A stretch of DNA of 64,000 nt from Sorghum bicolor (lineage: Eukaryota > Streptophyta > Magnoliopsida > Poales > Poaceae): the NCBI RefSeq assembly GCF_000003195.3, contig NC_012873.2, positions 49,013,166 through 49,077,165 on the forward strand, read 5' to 3'. The notes below the pieces were generated by a model that worked only from the letters and a program-made list of their open reading frames with translations, was not told the DNA's origin and ran no database searches. The position numbers and the translations under genes were made by a program. Of this stretch, positions 33,323-45,368 are shown piece after piece; position 1 is the stretch's first letter, and each line of letters opens with the position of its first letter.

Positions 33323-33725
33323 TTCCTTAATAAACTCGGCTGCTAAAAGACGTGTAATTTCTGTCCTAATAGCCTCCTTTTTGTTGCGAGTAAACCGTCA
33401 TAGTTTTTGCTTGATTGGTCTTGCGGTCTTCGAAACATTCAAAGAGTGCTCGATCAGGTTCCGGAGGACACCGGGAATGTCTGCGGGTTTCCATGCGAAA
33501 ACGCTTACGTTGTCCCTCAGAAATCTGACGATCGTGTCTTCCTATTTGGCGTCCAAGTTGGCTCCGATGAGAGCTATCTTCTCGGGGTCGCTATCAACCA
33601 GTCGGACTTCCTTGTGTTCCTTGGACTTGATGTTCTTTCTTGTGGTCTGTTGTTGGGGTACCTCGAGCTCGTCGGATGGAGCTTGTGCTGCTTGGGACAC
33701 GGTTTCTGCCATCCGGATTGAGAGG

Positions 33726-34741
33726 TCAATGGGTTTGGCTACCTTGAAGCTCTCCTCCTCGCAAATTTATGTTGTGTAAACGTTGCCCCTGATGGTTAGG
33801 ACGCCCTTCTCGGTTGGCATTTTGAGGACCAAGTATGAATAGTATGGAACTGCGATGAACTTGGTGAGAGAAGGACGACCCAAAATGGCGTGGTAAGTCC
33901 CAACGAAGTCGGCGACCATGAAATTTACAAGTTCTGTGCGAAAGTGGTCTCGTGTTCTGAACTGCACAGGTAACGTTATCTAGCCGAGAGGAATTGAGCT
34001 TTGGCCCGGTAGGATGCCCCAGAATTGGGCTTTGCATGGTTTCAGTTGCGCTGGGGTTAACTTGAGAGCAGGCAGGCTATTGCAGAATAGGATGTCGATG
34101 GAGCTGCCACCATCTACGAGCACACGCTTGAATCTAACGCTGTTAATGCATGGGTCCATGATCAATGGAAAACGTCCTGGCTCCGGGATGGCAGCCCATT
34201 GATCCTGTCTCCTGAAGGATATCTCTTGGTGAGACCAAGGAGGAAACTTTGGGTCAACAATCAGACCATCAGAGCTATCCACATTTAGGCAGGCTCTCTT
34301 GAGGAGTTTCCTCTCCTGCTTGGATTCGATCGAAACCTTTCCTCCAAAGATGGAGTGGACTACGTCAGTTGAGTTGACGTATTGATGGCGCGGGTCTCTA
34401 TCCTGGTCTTCGTCCTCATCCTCTTGGTTGCGCCTGTCGTGTTTCCCTATAGTTTTGGTGGCGTCGCCTTGAATGACCTGCTGCGTGTAGATGCTCTTGA
34501 GGACACGACATTCCTCCATCGTGTGGTTGGACTTGGGATGAAGTTGGCATGACCCTTTCAAGGTTTTGTTGTAATCTTCTTGATAATCTCGTCGACCAGT
34601 GAAACGCTTGACTGTGTTGACCTCGTGATCATTGTCGCGAGGTCGTTTGCCTCTGAAATCATCATGGTGGTCGCGGCACCTATCCCACCCTCTCGGTGGT
34701 CGCGGTTGTCGTTGCGCCAAAGGCTTCGGTTGTCGAAACAT
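33726..34741 (-). pseudogene. Gypsy gag C-terminus and aspartic protease
   Basis: The upstream frame (34741-33980) has an Arg/Asp-rich nucleocapsid part and CQLHPKSNHTMEEC, the variant zinc finger of Tat-like elements. It then has VLVDGGSSIDILF, the protease active site (D-G-G-S). Downstream (33967-33767) TYHAILGRPSLTKFIAV gives the conserved ILGRP block of the protease C-terminal half. The two parts are in different frames, so a frameshift separates them near 33975. Confidence 0.85.
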
Positions 34742-34767
34742 CCATGGTTGTTGTCCCGTCGGGAAAG

Positions 34768-36812
34768 CTACTCGTTTTGTTGGGTTCCTCGCACGTCTTC
34801 TCTGATGAGCTTTTCTGCGTCATCGGTGTTGGCGTAATTCTTGGTCGTGGTGAGGAGTTCAGCGACCGTGCTCGGCCTCTTGCGCAGTAGCTTACTCCTC
34901 AAGGCTTCGTGAAAATGAAAACCTTTGATGAAAGCCGAAATAGCCTCATCGTGGGAAATCTTCGAGATCTTGAGGCGCATATCCGAGAAGCGTCGGATGT
35001 AATCACGTAAGGGTTCATTTTTCCAATCCCGTATCCTCTCGAGATCATACTTGTTTCCCGGTTGCTCACATGTGGCGATGAAGTTGTCGATGAACGCCTG
35101 CCGCGGTTCTTCCCATGAGTCGAATGAATTTTCAGGTAAGCCAAGGATCCACTGGTGACCAGCTTGGTTGAGGATGTCCAGGAAATAATTTGCCATTACA
35201 TGCTCGTCCCGTGTTGCTGATCGGACCGCGATCTCGTAAAGGGTGATCCAGTTTTTGGGGTTCTGCTTCCAGTCGTATTTTTTGAGCTTCTCGAGTTTGA
35301 AATTGCACGGCCAGACAACTTGTCGGAGATGTGAGGAGAACTATTTCAGGCCGGGAGGGCAGTGTTCTGCATCGTACGCGATGCGGCGCATGTTTTCGTG
35401 TGTCGCTCTGTCGTTGATGCGTCTGTTGATGCGCTCGCGGGCGTCCTTGTGAGAGAGATTCTGCCAGAGATCACGGTTCCTTCCCTGGTCTACCTCCTGG
35501 TCGTATCTGTGCTTCTGATCGCGGTTGCGGCCAGCGTCCCGACCACGGTTGTCGCGATGAGCTACCTTCCTGTGATCGCTGATGGGCGAGCGGCTGCGGC
35601 GATGCGGATCAGGTCATGGTGAAGCCCGACTGCGGTGGGTCTGGTCGAAAGTAGCCTCCGTGTAGGAGATGGCTTGGACCCTTCTGAGGATATCCGCTGT
35701 TTGTCCCATGGTAGTGATTAGGTGCACCCATATGCTGGTTCGAACACCCTGGTATTCTAGAGTGTCTTGGAGTCAGTCAAGGTTTGCCATGGCAACGGCT
35801 ACGTTAGCGCTTGGGGTCTTGAATACTTGCTGGTCACCCACCATGTCTAAAGCATCGTCGAGGTTGTTTGGGGTGAGCTGCCGTTGTTCTTCATTCGCCC
35901 GTCGTTGAGCGCGATCATCATTGCGTTGTTCGCACTGCTGTCTTTGCACATCGGTTTCACCGTCGAGGACTAGTTCGTCGTTGCTGACATTGAATACCAG
36001 ATCTCCTCGTCAAGGTGGAAAAACTGGGAAGCGGGGGAAACCCGGGGGTATGGTGGAAAATCCAAATCATAATCTTCGTCCTTAGTGTGTAGGACCTCGG
36101 TGGGGACGGAAACTGTGCTTGAATTCGTGGTGGCGGTGTTGTCCTCTAGCAGAGTTTGGACAGATACCATATTGACGAAGTGACGTGCAGGGTGCACGGG
36201 TTGTTGTGGTGACAGATCCATCTCCCTAAATAGTCACCGAGTATAGCGCGAGACTTGGTCGGCCGCGTTACTTAGGCCCTGAGGGAAACTCCTGTTTGGA
36301 GGGGTTGTCTTGAACTGAACAGTTCGTCCTTCGAGGGTGGTTGTTATCGCCAAGGACGTTCCCAGCTGTTCGTGTGTGGTGGCACGAGTTGGTCGAGGGG
36401 AGTCGAAAAAATCTAGTGCCACCGCTCGAGCGGTCTGGTCTGAGATTGAGTTCACCAGGTCGGAAACCTCAGAGAGCCTGTGGCTGGCGCGATCAATAGC
36501 TTCAAACAAGTCGCAGTCGTCGACTCGTTTCCCCTCATAACGGTGGAGCGGAGGGCGAGTCGTCGGTGTAGCCGATGACATTATCGAAGCAGAGGTGGTC
36601 ATGGTCGACATGGTTGGGATCACCACCTTTGCCGCTTCAGATCGGATCTGGTTGTCTTCCAAGGTCATGGTCGTGGGGCCACCGGCGTGAGTCGTCCAAG
36701 TGATTTGGCCGACGGTGAACGTGAGGCCTTCGGCCACGGCAACGGAAGCGGGGATGACGGCCATCTTGTTCGTCTGGAGAACTGTACGCACACCCTCTAC
36801 GTGACGCGTCAC
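34768..36812 (-). pseudogene. Gypsy gag, broken
   Basis: 34768-35196 encodes a typical retrotransposon gag stretch: SFDSWEEPRQAFIDNF, RIRDWKNEPLRDYIRRFSDM, and AISAFIKGFHFHEALRSKL. The N-terminal part is scattered over 35970-36812, with frames MDLSPQQPVHPARHFVN and LHRYEGKRVDDCDLFEAI interrupted by stops and frame changes. The plus-strand ORFs over the same area are shadows. It probably began soon after the primer-binding region at about 36800. Confidence 0.8.
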
Positions 36813-37275
36813 TGTCGACGAAAGCTAGTCGGCAGTCTACCTTGGGGTATGCCCACGGTAGTAGTTTATCGGCAGACATGTGCGCAAGCTACGAACTCAA
36901 TGGTGATGCAAGACACAGACAAGGGTTTTTATCTAGGTTCGGCCGCCATGTGGGCGTAATACCTATGTCCTGCGTCTGATTATATTAATCTAGGATGAGT
37001 TGAATTGTGTTGTCTAAGGGGGGTCCCTTGCCTCTCTTTATATAGTCCAGAGGGCAGGGTTACAGATCTGGAAACTAATCCTAGTCGGTTACAATTGCCA
37101 TAGATAATACGATATCAATTCCTATTCTAACCGACTAGAATTATGTTTGATCTTCACTTCTTGTTTCCTTGCGTGAAACTCCGAGCAGTTGGATCAAGCC
37201 TCGGGGTGTCTCATAATGGGCCAAATCTCCTGGCCCAAGTCTAGCCGTAAGGGTATAGGGGTTTATACCCCCACA
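36813..37275 (-). repeat. 5' LTR of the Tat-like gypsy element (463 bp)
   Basis: On the plus strand it reads TGTCGACG…CCCCCACA, so it has TG…CA ends. The outer 129 bp match the left LTR fragment. The inner end is placed at 36813 because the minus strand continues GTGACGCGTCACGTAGAGGG, resembling the TGGCGCGCCAGGTAGGGG-type start found just inside LTRs of related grass elements. The inner boundary is therefore inferred. The CTTTATATAG box near 37036 is a possible reversed promoter remnant. Confidence 0.75.
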
Positions 37276-38827
37276 CGTACCCATCACAATCTCTTCTCCG
37301 GAGTACCGCACAATCTCCTTGCGTGCTTCGACGGAGTCACAAGCCACCAAACCGTCTAGGAGGTGGCAACCTCCAAGAGTAACAAGCACCACCGGTTTGC
37401 AACACGAACACCTAGTGCCACTCGATGCAATCTCTCAATGCCACGCACTAGAATCGCTCACTCACATAATCGGATGATCACTATCAAGCATATGTGAGTT
37501 GGAGGCTTTACTAGCACTCCCCAAGCATAGACACTAAGTCCCAAGAGTGCTCAGCACTAGCCAAGGCCGGCCACCACTTCTATTTATAGCCCTAAGGGCT
37601 AAACTAGCTGTTACCCTTCACTGGGCAAAAGTCGTGCACATCGGACGTGTCCTAGTTCACAACGGACGCGTCCGGTATTGGCCAGGCCAGCGTCCGGTGC
37701 TCTCGACCGTTTGAAAAATAATCGTTGCTGCCAACAAGTGTTCTCCTGAGACCACAGCACCGGACTCACAAATTGGTCACACCGGACGCGTCCGGTCCAA
37801 ACCGGACGTGTGCACAGAGAGCTTCGTAGAGTAACACCACACCGGTGCACACATCGGACGCGTCCGGTGTAGCACCGGATGCGTCCGGTCCATACCTGAC
37901 GCATGCGCAGAGAGCTCTTCAAACTGAGTTAGCACCGGACGCTCACATCGGACGCGTCCGGTCTAACATCGGACGCGTCCGACCTCACATCGGACGCATC
38001 CGGTCTCACACCGGACGCGTCCGGTCCATACCAGACGCGCTACACCGGACGCTCAGGGTGTACTGTTCCTGCGTCCGGTGCTTCACAAAAAGCTGATTTT
38101 CACTGAAATGATCTCCAACTTCTTCACTTGCTTCCATGTGCCAACATCAACGTGTGACAACACTTGTGCAAGTGTGTTAGTATTTTCACAAACATTTTTT
38201 CAAGGGAGTTAGCCTCTCAAACTTGCCACGCCACTCGATCCTAACACGTATGCAAAGTTAGATCGCTCAAGTGGCACTAGATGACCGATATGCAAACAAG
38301 TTTGTCCCTTTTGATAGTACGACCATCTATCATAAATTCGGTCATCATCTTCTCTACACACCTATGACCGGTAAAATGGAAAAGCCCTAGGTTATATCTT
38401 TGCCTTGCGCTTTCTATTCCAACTCCTCCAATGTTGATGCAACACATGCACCAACCAATCACCAAATGATATGATACACTTGATATCATCACGTGACCGT
38501 ATTGGTTCATCGATCTTGACCTCACTTGCTCTTCACTGTTGCTTCGGTCCATCGGCGCCAAGTCTTGCTCAAGCTTCACCGTCACACGCGGTCCCTCGCT
38601 TCAAAGCCTTCCGACTTGCCCTTCACTCTTGCAACCGGTCCATCAAGCCAAGCCTCATCTTGATCTTCTCCACCTTGGTCACATGACTCCATGTCATGTC
38701 TCATATGTAATGAGCTCCTCTATTATCACATAATCACCTGTGGACTAATCTCCTGTGTATCTTACATAAACACTATTAGTCCACCTAAGTTGTCACTCAA
38801 TTACCGAAACCAGACAAGGACCTTTCA
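37276..38827 (-). repeat. Truncated copia LTR of a sister family
   Basis: It ends …GACAAGGACCTTTCA at 38827, so on the minus strand it begins TGAAAGGTCCTTGTC like the Maximus-type LTRs. It shares with the 7542-9410 LTR the blocks GAGTAACAAGC, CCGTTTGAAAA, AACAAGTGT, and the ACCGGACGCGTCCGGT array (37640-38060). It is a different subfamily by sequence. By comparison with the other LTR about 590 bases are missing on its left, where the gypsy LTR abuts. No internal region is attached, so it is a solo or truncated LTR. Confidence 0.8.
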
Positions 38828-40057
38828 CTCGCGCGGATAGATACGCGCGCGGGGACTCCGTTTACGCAGTTTGGAAATATACCAAGTGGATTTAGCAAGT
38901 TCTTAAAGAGGCGTTTTTGTGTTTTTGCCAAAATAATAAGAATACCAAGTGGATTTGAAGAGTTGTTGGAGCTGCTCCTGACGGGAAAAATGTGAATGCA
39001 TATGGTTTTGCCACAAACTATTACGTTCGTTCACCAGCTCCTTACAAGTAATTGCAACCTGTTTCCAAGATAAAATGCATCATACATGCAATGGTCCCTT
39101 GTCAGCTGGCATCAAAATTCTCTGCAACGTTAGTGCTGGCCTGCTGGCGAATTGGGGATCCGTGTCCCTTGAGAACATCGCATAGTGGCGACGACTGACG
39201 ATCGAGGAAAAGATCGATTGAGGCGACACCAATCACTAACGGACTGCAAGTCTGCCAAATCAAAGCGCGCGCACACACATGAATGAGCATGATACTGTGT
39301 ATGTGAAATCATTACGTCGCGATGGCATCTGCCTGCTTGTGCAACAACCTTCCAGTCGTCCCTGAGCTCTGGCTACTACTTCTGCAACCTTCTAATAGTC
39401 CCTCTCCCTAGCATGTATACATGGCAGCTTGGTGCTATGCCCAACGTGCCTCTCCAAGGGCAAGTTTGCCCCCAAGCCTTGGTAATAACCTCTCCTTCCT
39501 ATCCTTGCTAGATCTCACCAACGCCAGTCTCACTGGGAGACTAGCAAGACAATAAGCACAAGGTACACTATCGTGGGAGAAATTGTGTAGCATAAAGAAC
39601 AATATAATGGAGGGGTTTTTTTCCGAAAGACGGCAAAAGCTTTATCGGATTTTTATTAGATAAGGAAAAAATAAATAAATAAAAGTGATTATAGAATTAC
39701 AAGAACAAGACTACACTCGTGACTGGGCACTAGCCCCTTACTGCAGCAAGAAAAATCGAGACAAAACAATATAATAATGGAGATCTGGGGTTTAGAGATT
39801 TACATATCTTCTATTAGAAAAAAGGAGTTTAAGCCACAGGATGGACACGAACTAATCTAATGTGCATTAAGGAAGACTAACCATAACGTGAAGTGAGTAA
39901 CCAGCCATCGGCAGTCGTAGAGGTCGTAAACATAGCACCACACCTCCAATCCACTAGTGCCACCTTCTAGCACAGCCTGTTCTTGATCTGGAAGATGAAA
40001 GAGAGAAGAGGTGGCCTTTAGGCTGATTCGGCACCCTAATAAGGATAGGTCAGTTTA
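38828..40057. other. Intergenic DNA with scattered remnants
   Basis: Apart from the short LRR fragment listed separately, no gene is visible. CGCGCGCG-like words occur at 38828-38855. 39605-39760 (…AAGCTTTATCGGATTTTTATTAGATAAGG…) resembles a dispersed grass repeat 3' tail, but I cannot name it safely. Confidence 0.45.
39434..39545 (+). pseudogene. Leucine-rich repeat receptor-kinase fragment
   Basis: One frame gives MPNVPLQGQVCPQAL, and after a frame change the next reads PPSLGNNLSFLSLLDLTNASLTGRL. Together they resemble the first LRR units of plant LRR receptor-like kinases of the XA21/EFR-like class (P-L-x-G-x-L-S-P-x-L-G-N-L-S-F-L). The frameshift and the lack of further repeats, transmembrane segment or kinase on either side make it an orphan pseudogene piece, perhaps carried there by a transposon. 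Confidence 0.6.
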
Positions 40058-40416
40058 GCGGTGTTTGGATACACGGACTAAGTTTAGGAGGTGTCATATC
40101 ATATATCACATCTATTGTCATATGGGATGTTTGGATGCTAATAATTAATAAACTAATTACATAAGTGATGACTAATTCGTGAGACGAATCTATTAAGCTC
40201 AATTAATTTATCATTACCATATGTTTATTGTAGTACCACATTGTCAAACTATGGACTAATTAGGCTTAGTAGATTTGTCTCACAAATTAGTCTTAATCTA
40301 TGCAATTAGTTTGATAATTAGTCTATGTTTACAATAGTGTCCAAACTCCAAACATGTTTATTATAGTCGATGTGACATATGGATTAAATTTTAGGAGGTG
40401 GAAACCAAACATCCCC
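40058..40416. mobile_element. Tourist-like MITE (359 bp)
   Basis: Ends GCGGTGTTTGG and CCAAACATCCCC are inverted. The interior shows paired words such as GACTAATTCGTGAGACGAATC and its near complement GATTTGTCTCACAAATTAGTC, so the whole element can fold back. The flanking TTA (40055-40057 and 40417-40419) fits the 3-bp target duplication of PIF/Harbinger elements. Non-coding. Confidence 0.75.
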
Positions 40417-40491
40417 TTAGTTTAAGAACGAATGGACGCTCTTTGTGCATGTGTTGGATCACACATGTAATGGTCTTCTTCTTGTTATATA

Positions 40492-40727
40492 CTCTCCCCC
40501 TTCCAAAATAAATATCATATATATTTCACGTTAAACAACTTTAATTAAATATATATTAAAAAATATTAATATTTATGGTATATAATTAGTATCATTAGAA
40601 AAATATTTGAGTCTAATTTTTTAATAAATTTATTTAAAGACATAAATATTGTAAGTATTTTTTATAAATTAAGTCAAACTTGTATTATAAAAGCTAAAAA
40701 GCGACAATTAATTTGTGACAGAGGGCG
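40492..40727. mobile_element. Stowaway-like MITE
   Basis: The ends CTCTCCCCCTTCCAAAATAA and GACAGAGGGCG face each other and TA dinucleotides flank both sides. The interior is very AT-rich. These are traits of Stowaway (Tc1/mariner) MITEs; the terminal repeats are imperfect. Confidence 0.55.
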
Positions 40728-41322
40728 TATCCAGGAATAGAAGCTGTTGGACAGAGGAGTATATACGTACATGATCCATTGACTTTACGACTCAAGTGGG
40801 GCCCTCTCGCCTGGCGGACGTGGTGCACGTCGGCCGGTCTGTCAGGGAAGAGGCAGCTGGCTAGCCCACCGTACGTAGCAGCAGCTTTGCATTGCATCGG
40901 GGCATCGTGCAAGGATCAGGGTCTGCTGCTAGTAAGCTTTAACATAGTACGGCCGGATCGGCCGTGTCTTGCCATCCTTGCTGATGCATGCAGGCAGTGG
41001 GGTGTTTCTGTTCCCCACAAGAGCATCTCGATCGATCTCTCCCATACGCCGATACGCGTCCTGCTCATAGTAGGTCGGTCCATCGGACACGACGGCGGAC
41101 ACTGTACGTTGTTCAGGGACAATGATTCGTGCATCATGCATCGTATCCCAGTGGCACTATATATTGCCGAGGAGCGCGATCCCACGGAAGGCTTTTCATT
41201 GGCGTTTGCCTACCATCGATCACCATCAACGCGTACAAGGATCTCTCATCTTTTCCTCCTTTTTACTCCTCTACTACCCACCACATCTATTATTTTGAAA
41301 GTCTATAGACTAAAGTAACATG
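40728..41322. other. Unique-looking sequence, no supported gene
   Basis: A 179-codon plus-strand frame (40779-41318) and antisense shadows cover this stretch, but no domain, coding bias or neighbour supports a protein. Its composition is more balanced than the surrounding repeats. Confidence 0.35.
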
Positions 41323-41565
41323 GGCCTTGTTTAGTTCCCAGATAATTTTGCAAAATTTTTCATATTCCCCGTCACATCGAATCTTTAGACGCATGCATTG
41401 AGTATTAAATATAGACGAAAATAAAAACTAATTGCACAGTTTGGTCGGAATTGACGAGACGAATCTTTTGAGCCTAGTTAGTTCATAATTGGATAATATT
41501 TTTCAAATACAAACGAAAGTGCTACAGTGTCGATTTCCCAAAATTTTTCGGAACTAAACAAGGCC
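41323..41565. mobile_element. PIF/Harbinger MITE, copy 2
   Basis: GGCCTTGTTTAGTTCC…GGAACTAAACAAGGCC gives 16-base inverted ends. The flanks are ATG on both sides (41320-41322 and 41566-41568), a 3-bp target duplication. The interior matches copies 1 and 3 (GAGACGAATCTTTTGAGCC; CAAACGAAAGTGCTACAG). Confidence 0.85.
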
Positions 41566-44500
41566 ATGGCTAGCCAAGTTTAAGAATCCACATATATCTA
41601 CCCTTTACCCTTATTTTCCAACACCATTTACTGATCTCTCATGAGGCCACGTCGCCATCTATTTGCTGCCGTCCGATTGTCTATCAACGACCCCAGCGCA
41701 CCTGCTCATGCTTCTAGGCTTCTCCGGTGATGGCACGTACCTATCCGGACTGAGATTAAGCCTTGTTATTTTAGATGTTCGTAGAGCAAGATAACATCAC
41801 CGGTCAACAGTCAAGTTTAGAACCGGCAGTGGATGTTACTCTTATCTTCATTTACATCTTAAGTATTTTTAAGGTTGGACTATTTGATTTTGAACTAATA
41901 ATTTTTCTCTAATATATAATTGTAAAAATTTTAAACCAAGATATCTTTATATGTCTACTGATCTAAAGATTAATTAAACGATGCTCCTCCCGTTCGGATT
42001 TGGTTTCATATTATTTTTAGCTTATTTTCTGTTTATGGCACGAGGACTCTTGATCCAATTGGGATAGGGGAAAAAAGAAAAGTTATGGGCTGAATCTAAC
42101 TCAGAAGTCTAACACGAGTTTAAAACAATTTTAGACCGAAACAAGCGAATAGTTGGGCTCGACTAAAATCCAAAATGACCAAAAATTTTGTCTTTTTTAT
42201 TATTAGAGAAGAACAAGAAGAAGAAGAAGAAGAAGAAGAAGAAGAAGAAGAAGAAGAAGAAGAAGAAGAAACTACAAATTATGACTTTGATTTTTCTTTT
42301 GCCTCCGATTGACATCTAACTAAATAAATAAAGCGGAGCAAAATAAACAACGTAATTCTTATCCTTTTATATTTGACTATTAAGAGTTCTATTTAGAATA
42401 CTTAGGATATGAGGAATCTATTTATATTAGGACACCTACTCTATATTGGTTTAGGTGCAAGTTATTCTAACTCGTATGAGCACGGGTTATATATATAAGT
42501 CTAGATAAAAGAAACTCTCTATCATTCGGTAGTTAGAGAAAGACAGACAAAAAAAATGGATGGATGAAAAAAGATGCCTGCCACTTTATTATTAGGTATA
42601 AATATATATAATTAGGTAATAGAGATATATATAGATTTGATAACTTTTTTTCTCCCAATGCAACGCACGGACATTTTTGCTAGTAATATAACTGAGCGAG
42701 GGTAGTCTTACATACGTGCTGAAAATGATGTACATATTTGGTTACGCTAGGACTTTAAGTTATATTTGACAGTATAGGGTACGGTAGAGAGTTAGAATCC
42801 GACTGTAAAACCCAATTTCATTATAAATATAAGAGAAGGACTGTTGTTATAAGTGTAATGGCATAGTGACAGGTTTGCGGAAGCACAATGGCATGTTGCC
42901 AAGACCCTAGAGCAGCTGGTGTGTTGGTAGTGATGCCTCGAGACATGAACTTCAGCTGAGCCTTGTTAATAAATATCGTATCTTTGGTGTCATTTACTTA
43001 TATGTTCATCTCGGTAGATTCAATCAACGCTTTCGCATGTAGAGATTAGCAGACAGTTAGAACAAAATATAGCTACAGCGTAGGGGGGGGGGGGGGGTGA
43101 TGTGTGGTCCAAAGAAGCATCTCCGAACTCAAAACTCAAAAGCGAACATATGCTGCGTCGTCATCGTGTAGTCGGCGAAATCATGGATCGCATCTGAAAC
43201 CACGCCTCATGCCAACCTTAAAGTGCACACAAAAACAAAATTTAAAAGCGCTTTATTTATGGACCTAATTAAACCACTGTCAGACAGTGACTGTAGGAAG
43301 GGATCCCTAGTGTCACAAAGCGAGCTTAACAGACGAACATGTGTGAAATGATGTTCTTTTTTCGAACATATTGTGTGAGAGATAATGTCACGTGCACTAA
43401 TCAAACCTTTATTTCGTTTTTGATAAATAGTTCCACTGTTGCCTCGCCCTCTAGCTCGAAAGGGAAACCAATTATCGTTCCATGTGTCACTGTCTCCAAG
43501 GTATATATCTGAAGTGCTGTAGTGGTCCTAAGGAGAAAAACAACATGAAGATATTTTTCTTTTTTTAAAAAATGGCAATTCCGGACTCTACAGTTGCACA
43601 CAGCAAATTTTTACAAAGTTTTCAGCTCAATGGCTGACGAATGGTTGTTTCCTATGTGTTCAAAAATGCGGGTGTGTAACGCCTCATTCATATTGGGTCC
43701 CCGTATGAGTGAGGATCCTGGAGACCCCCCCTCCCTCTATTTTTCTTCTCTATAATACAATGGAACATAGTTCTCCTACAGTTTCAAAAAAAATGGCTGA
43801 CAAATAACTTAGAGGGAAAAGCACACACAAATATAGAAGAAAATCAAATCCAAAGTCTAGCAACATTTGTTTTTTGTGCCATCCATTTTGGTGAGCACGC
43901 TCAAAGTAAGAGTCTCCAATTGCTTTGTTGGCCAAGTGAACCTTCTCCCTTGTGTCCTTGTACCACGAGTCTATAAACCACAACCAATATGCTCACCAAG
44001 ATGTAGCATTCATAAATGAAGCATTTTGTGTTTTATCAAACACAAAGAACAAGATCATTATGTGTACACCAAATTATCCAAATAACAGCAACAAGTCTGA
44101 AAAAAATTAGTTTTCTTTTCACCCTCCCAATGTCCATCGGACAACTTCCAAGCATGTGGACAATGGATGTAGATGATGGGGTTAACCCAATAGGCAGGGG
44201 TGGAGGACCAGCATGGCGAGGTATGGCTTATGCCATACCTTGTGTCTACCACGTATACCTTTTACTACTTGTTTTGCTTTTAGTTTCTATTTTGCTACTC
44301 GTAGAAAAGGTCTTTAGACTATCAAAATAAGACAACAATAGGTCTAGTCAATAGTGCACACAACATAAAAGCGTCTCTCCAGTACCTGTAACTGTGGCCG
44401 TTGGCAAATAGAATCGTGACATGCTTTAATCCGCCACACTTCAAGTTTAATCCATCCTCCTCCACTGCCACTAGGTATATAAACAATGTTCAGAATAGTC

Positions 44501-44568
44501 TTGTTGAAACAGATCTTAGACATAAATAGGATCTTAACATAGTCTATACTTGATCACTAATGTGCTTA
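41566..44568. other. Gene-poor DNA with microsatellites
   Basis: No gene is supported. A (GAA)n tract runs at about 42215-42270, and a 15-base G run lies at 43083-43097. The block near 42590-42690 (…CAATGCAACGCACGGACATTTTTGCTAGTA) looks like the end of a common dispersed grass repeat. Small ORFs at 43207-44330 are not family members I know. Confidence 0.5.
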
Positions 44569-44801
44569 GGCTTTGTTTAGTTCCCAAAAAATTTCAAGAT
44601 TCCTGGTCACATCGAATCTTTAGACGCATGCATGAAGGATTAAATAAAGACAAAAATAAAAACTAATTACACACAGTTTGCCTGTAATTTGTGAAATGAA
44701 TCTTTTGAACCTAGCTAGTCTATGATTGGACAATAATTTTCAAATACAAATGAAAGTGCTATAGTAGCAAAAACCAAATTTTTCGCGAACTAAACAAGGC
44801 T
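44569..44801. mobile_element. PIF/Harbinger MITE, copy 3
   Basis: GGCTTTGTTTAGTTCCC…GAACTAAACAAGGCT ends, flanked by TTA (44566-44568 and 44802-44804). The interior matches the other two copies, with more substitutions. The TTA duplication is the classic PIF/Harbinger target site. Confidence 0.85.
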
Positions 44802-45368
44802 TTAGCGTGAAAATTCATCTTAGATACTAACTAGAGCCTGAAGATTCCATCGTTGCCTCGGAGGATTTGGTTTAGTTGATGTAGATGAAGTAGATCCTTA
44901 GTCTTCACCAGATTAGGGCTTGGCACTCCTACTTGGTTAAGAATTCATAGTAGATCTATAGCAATAGTACCTGGTCAATGGTAGACACTCCTAACAAATC
45001 AGATTGGTGTGTTTTTGGGGAATTCTTATGGTATCACCTCCTTATATATGCACCGTGGGCTCAAGGACCGCACACTAGTAGACTTAGGGTTGACACTGAT
45101 CATGTCAAAGGGTTATATGACAAAATAGGCATCATTTGGTGGCTTACTAATATGTTAGCCTGAAATCACATTTCAACAAGTCTTAGTTTTATGGCAATAG
45201 AAAAAGAGGTAATTGTTCATTTCAATGACAAAATAAAACTTCCAGCTATAAGTCAAAATCCTCTCAGGTAAATTGCCCATCTTTAATATAACATCTACCT
45301 TGACGTACCAAAGGAATAATTTTATCTTAATAGCGAGCTTCAACATCCAATTGATTATTTTAGTAGAA

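Larger units (their letters stand above)
26384..37275 (-). mobile_element. Decayed Tat/Retand-like gypsy element with opposite-strand extra ORF
   Basis: Minus-strand order from right to left is LTR, gag, protease, reverse transcriptase, RNase H, integrase, the order that defines Ty3/gypsy. Between the integrase end and the left LTR lies a long plus-strand ORF remnant of the 'putative gypsy type transposon' family (27676-30926). An extra ORF in that place is known from the Tat lineage (Retand, RIRE2 and relatives). The right LTR looks complete (36813-37275). The left LTR keeps only 129 bp. Many stops, frameshifts and an RNase H-integrase deletion make it defective. Confidence 0.88.

Noticed and set aside
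40779..41318. 179-codon plus-strand frame between MITEs
   Set aside because: No domain or supporting signals; antisense frames of similar openness cover the same stretch.
42590..42690. Helitron end
   Set aside because: The GCAACGCACGG-type text is common in grass repeats, but I could not find a CTRR hairpin end and TC start that would support a Helitron.
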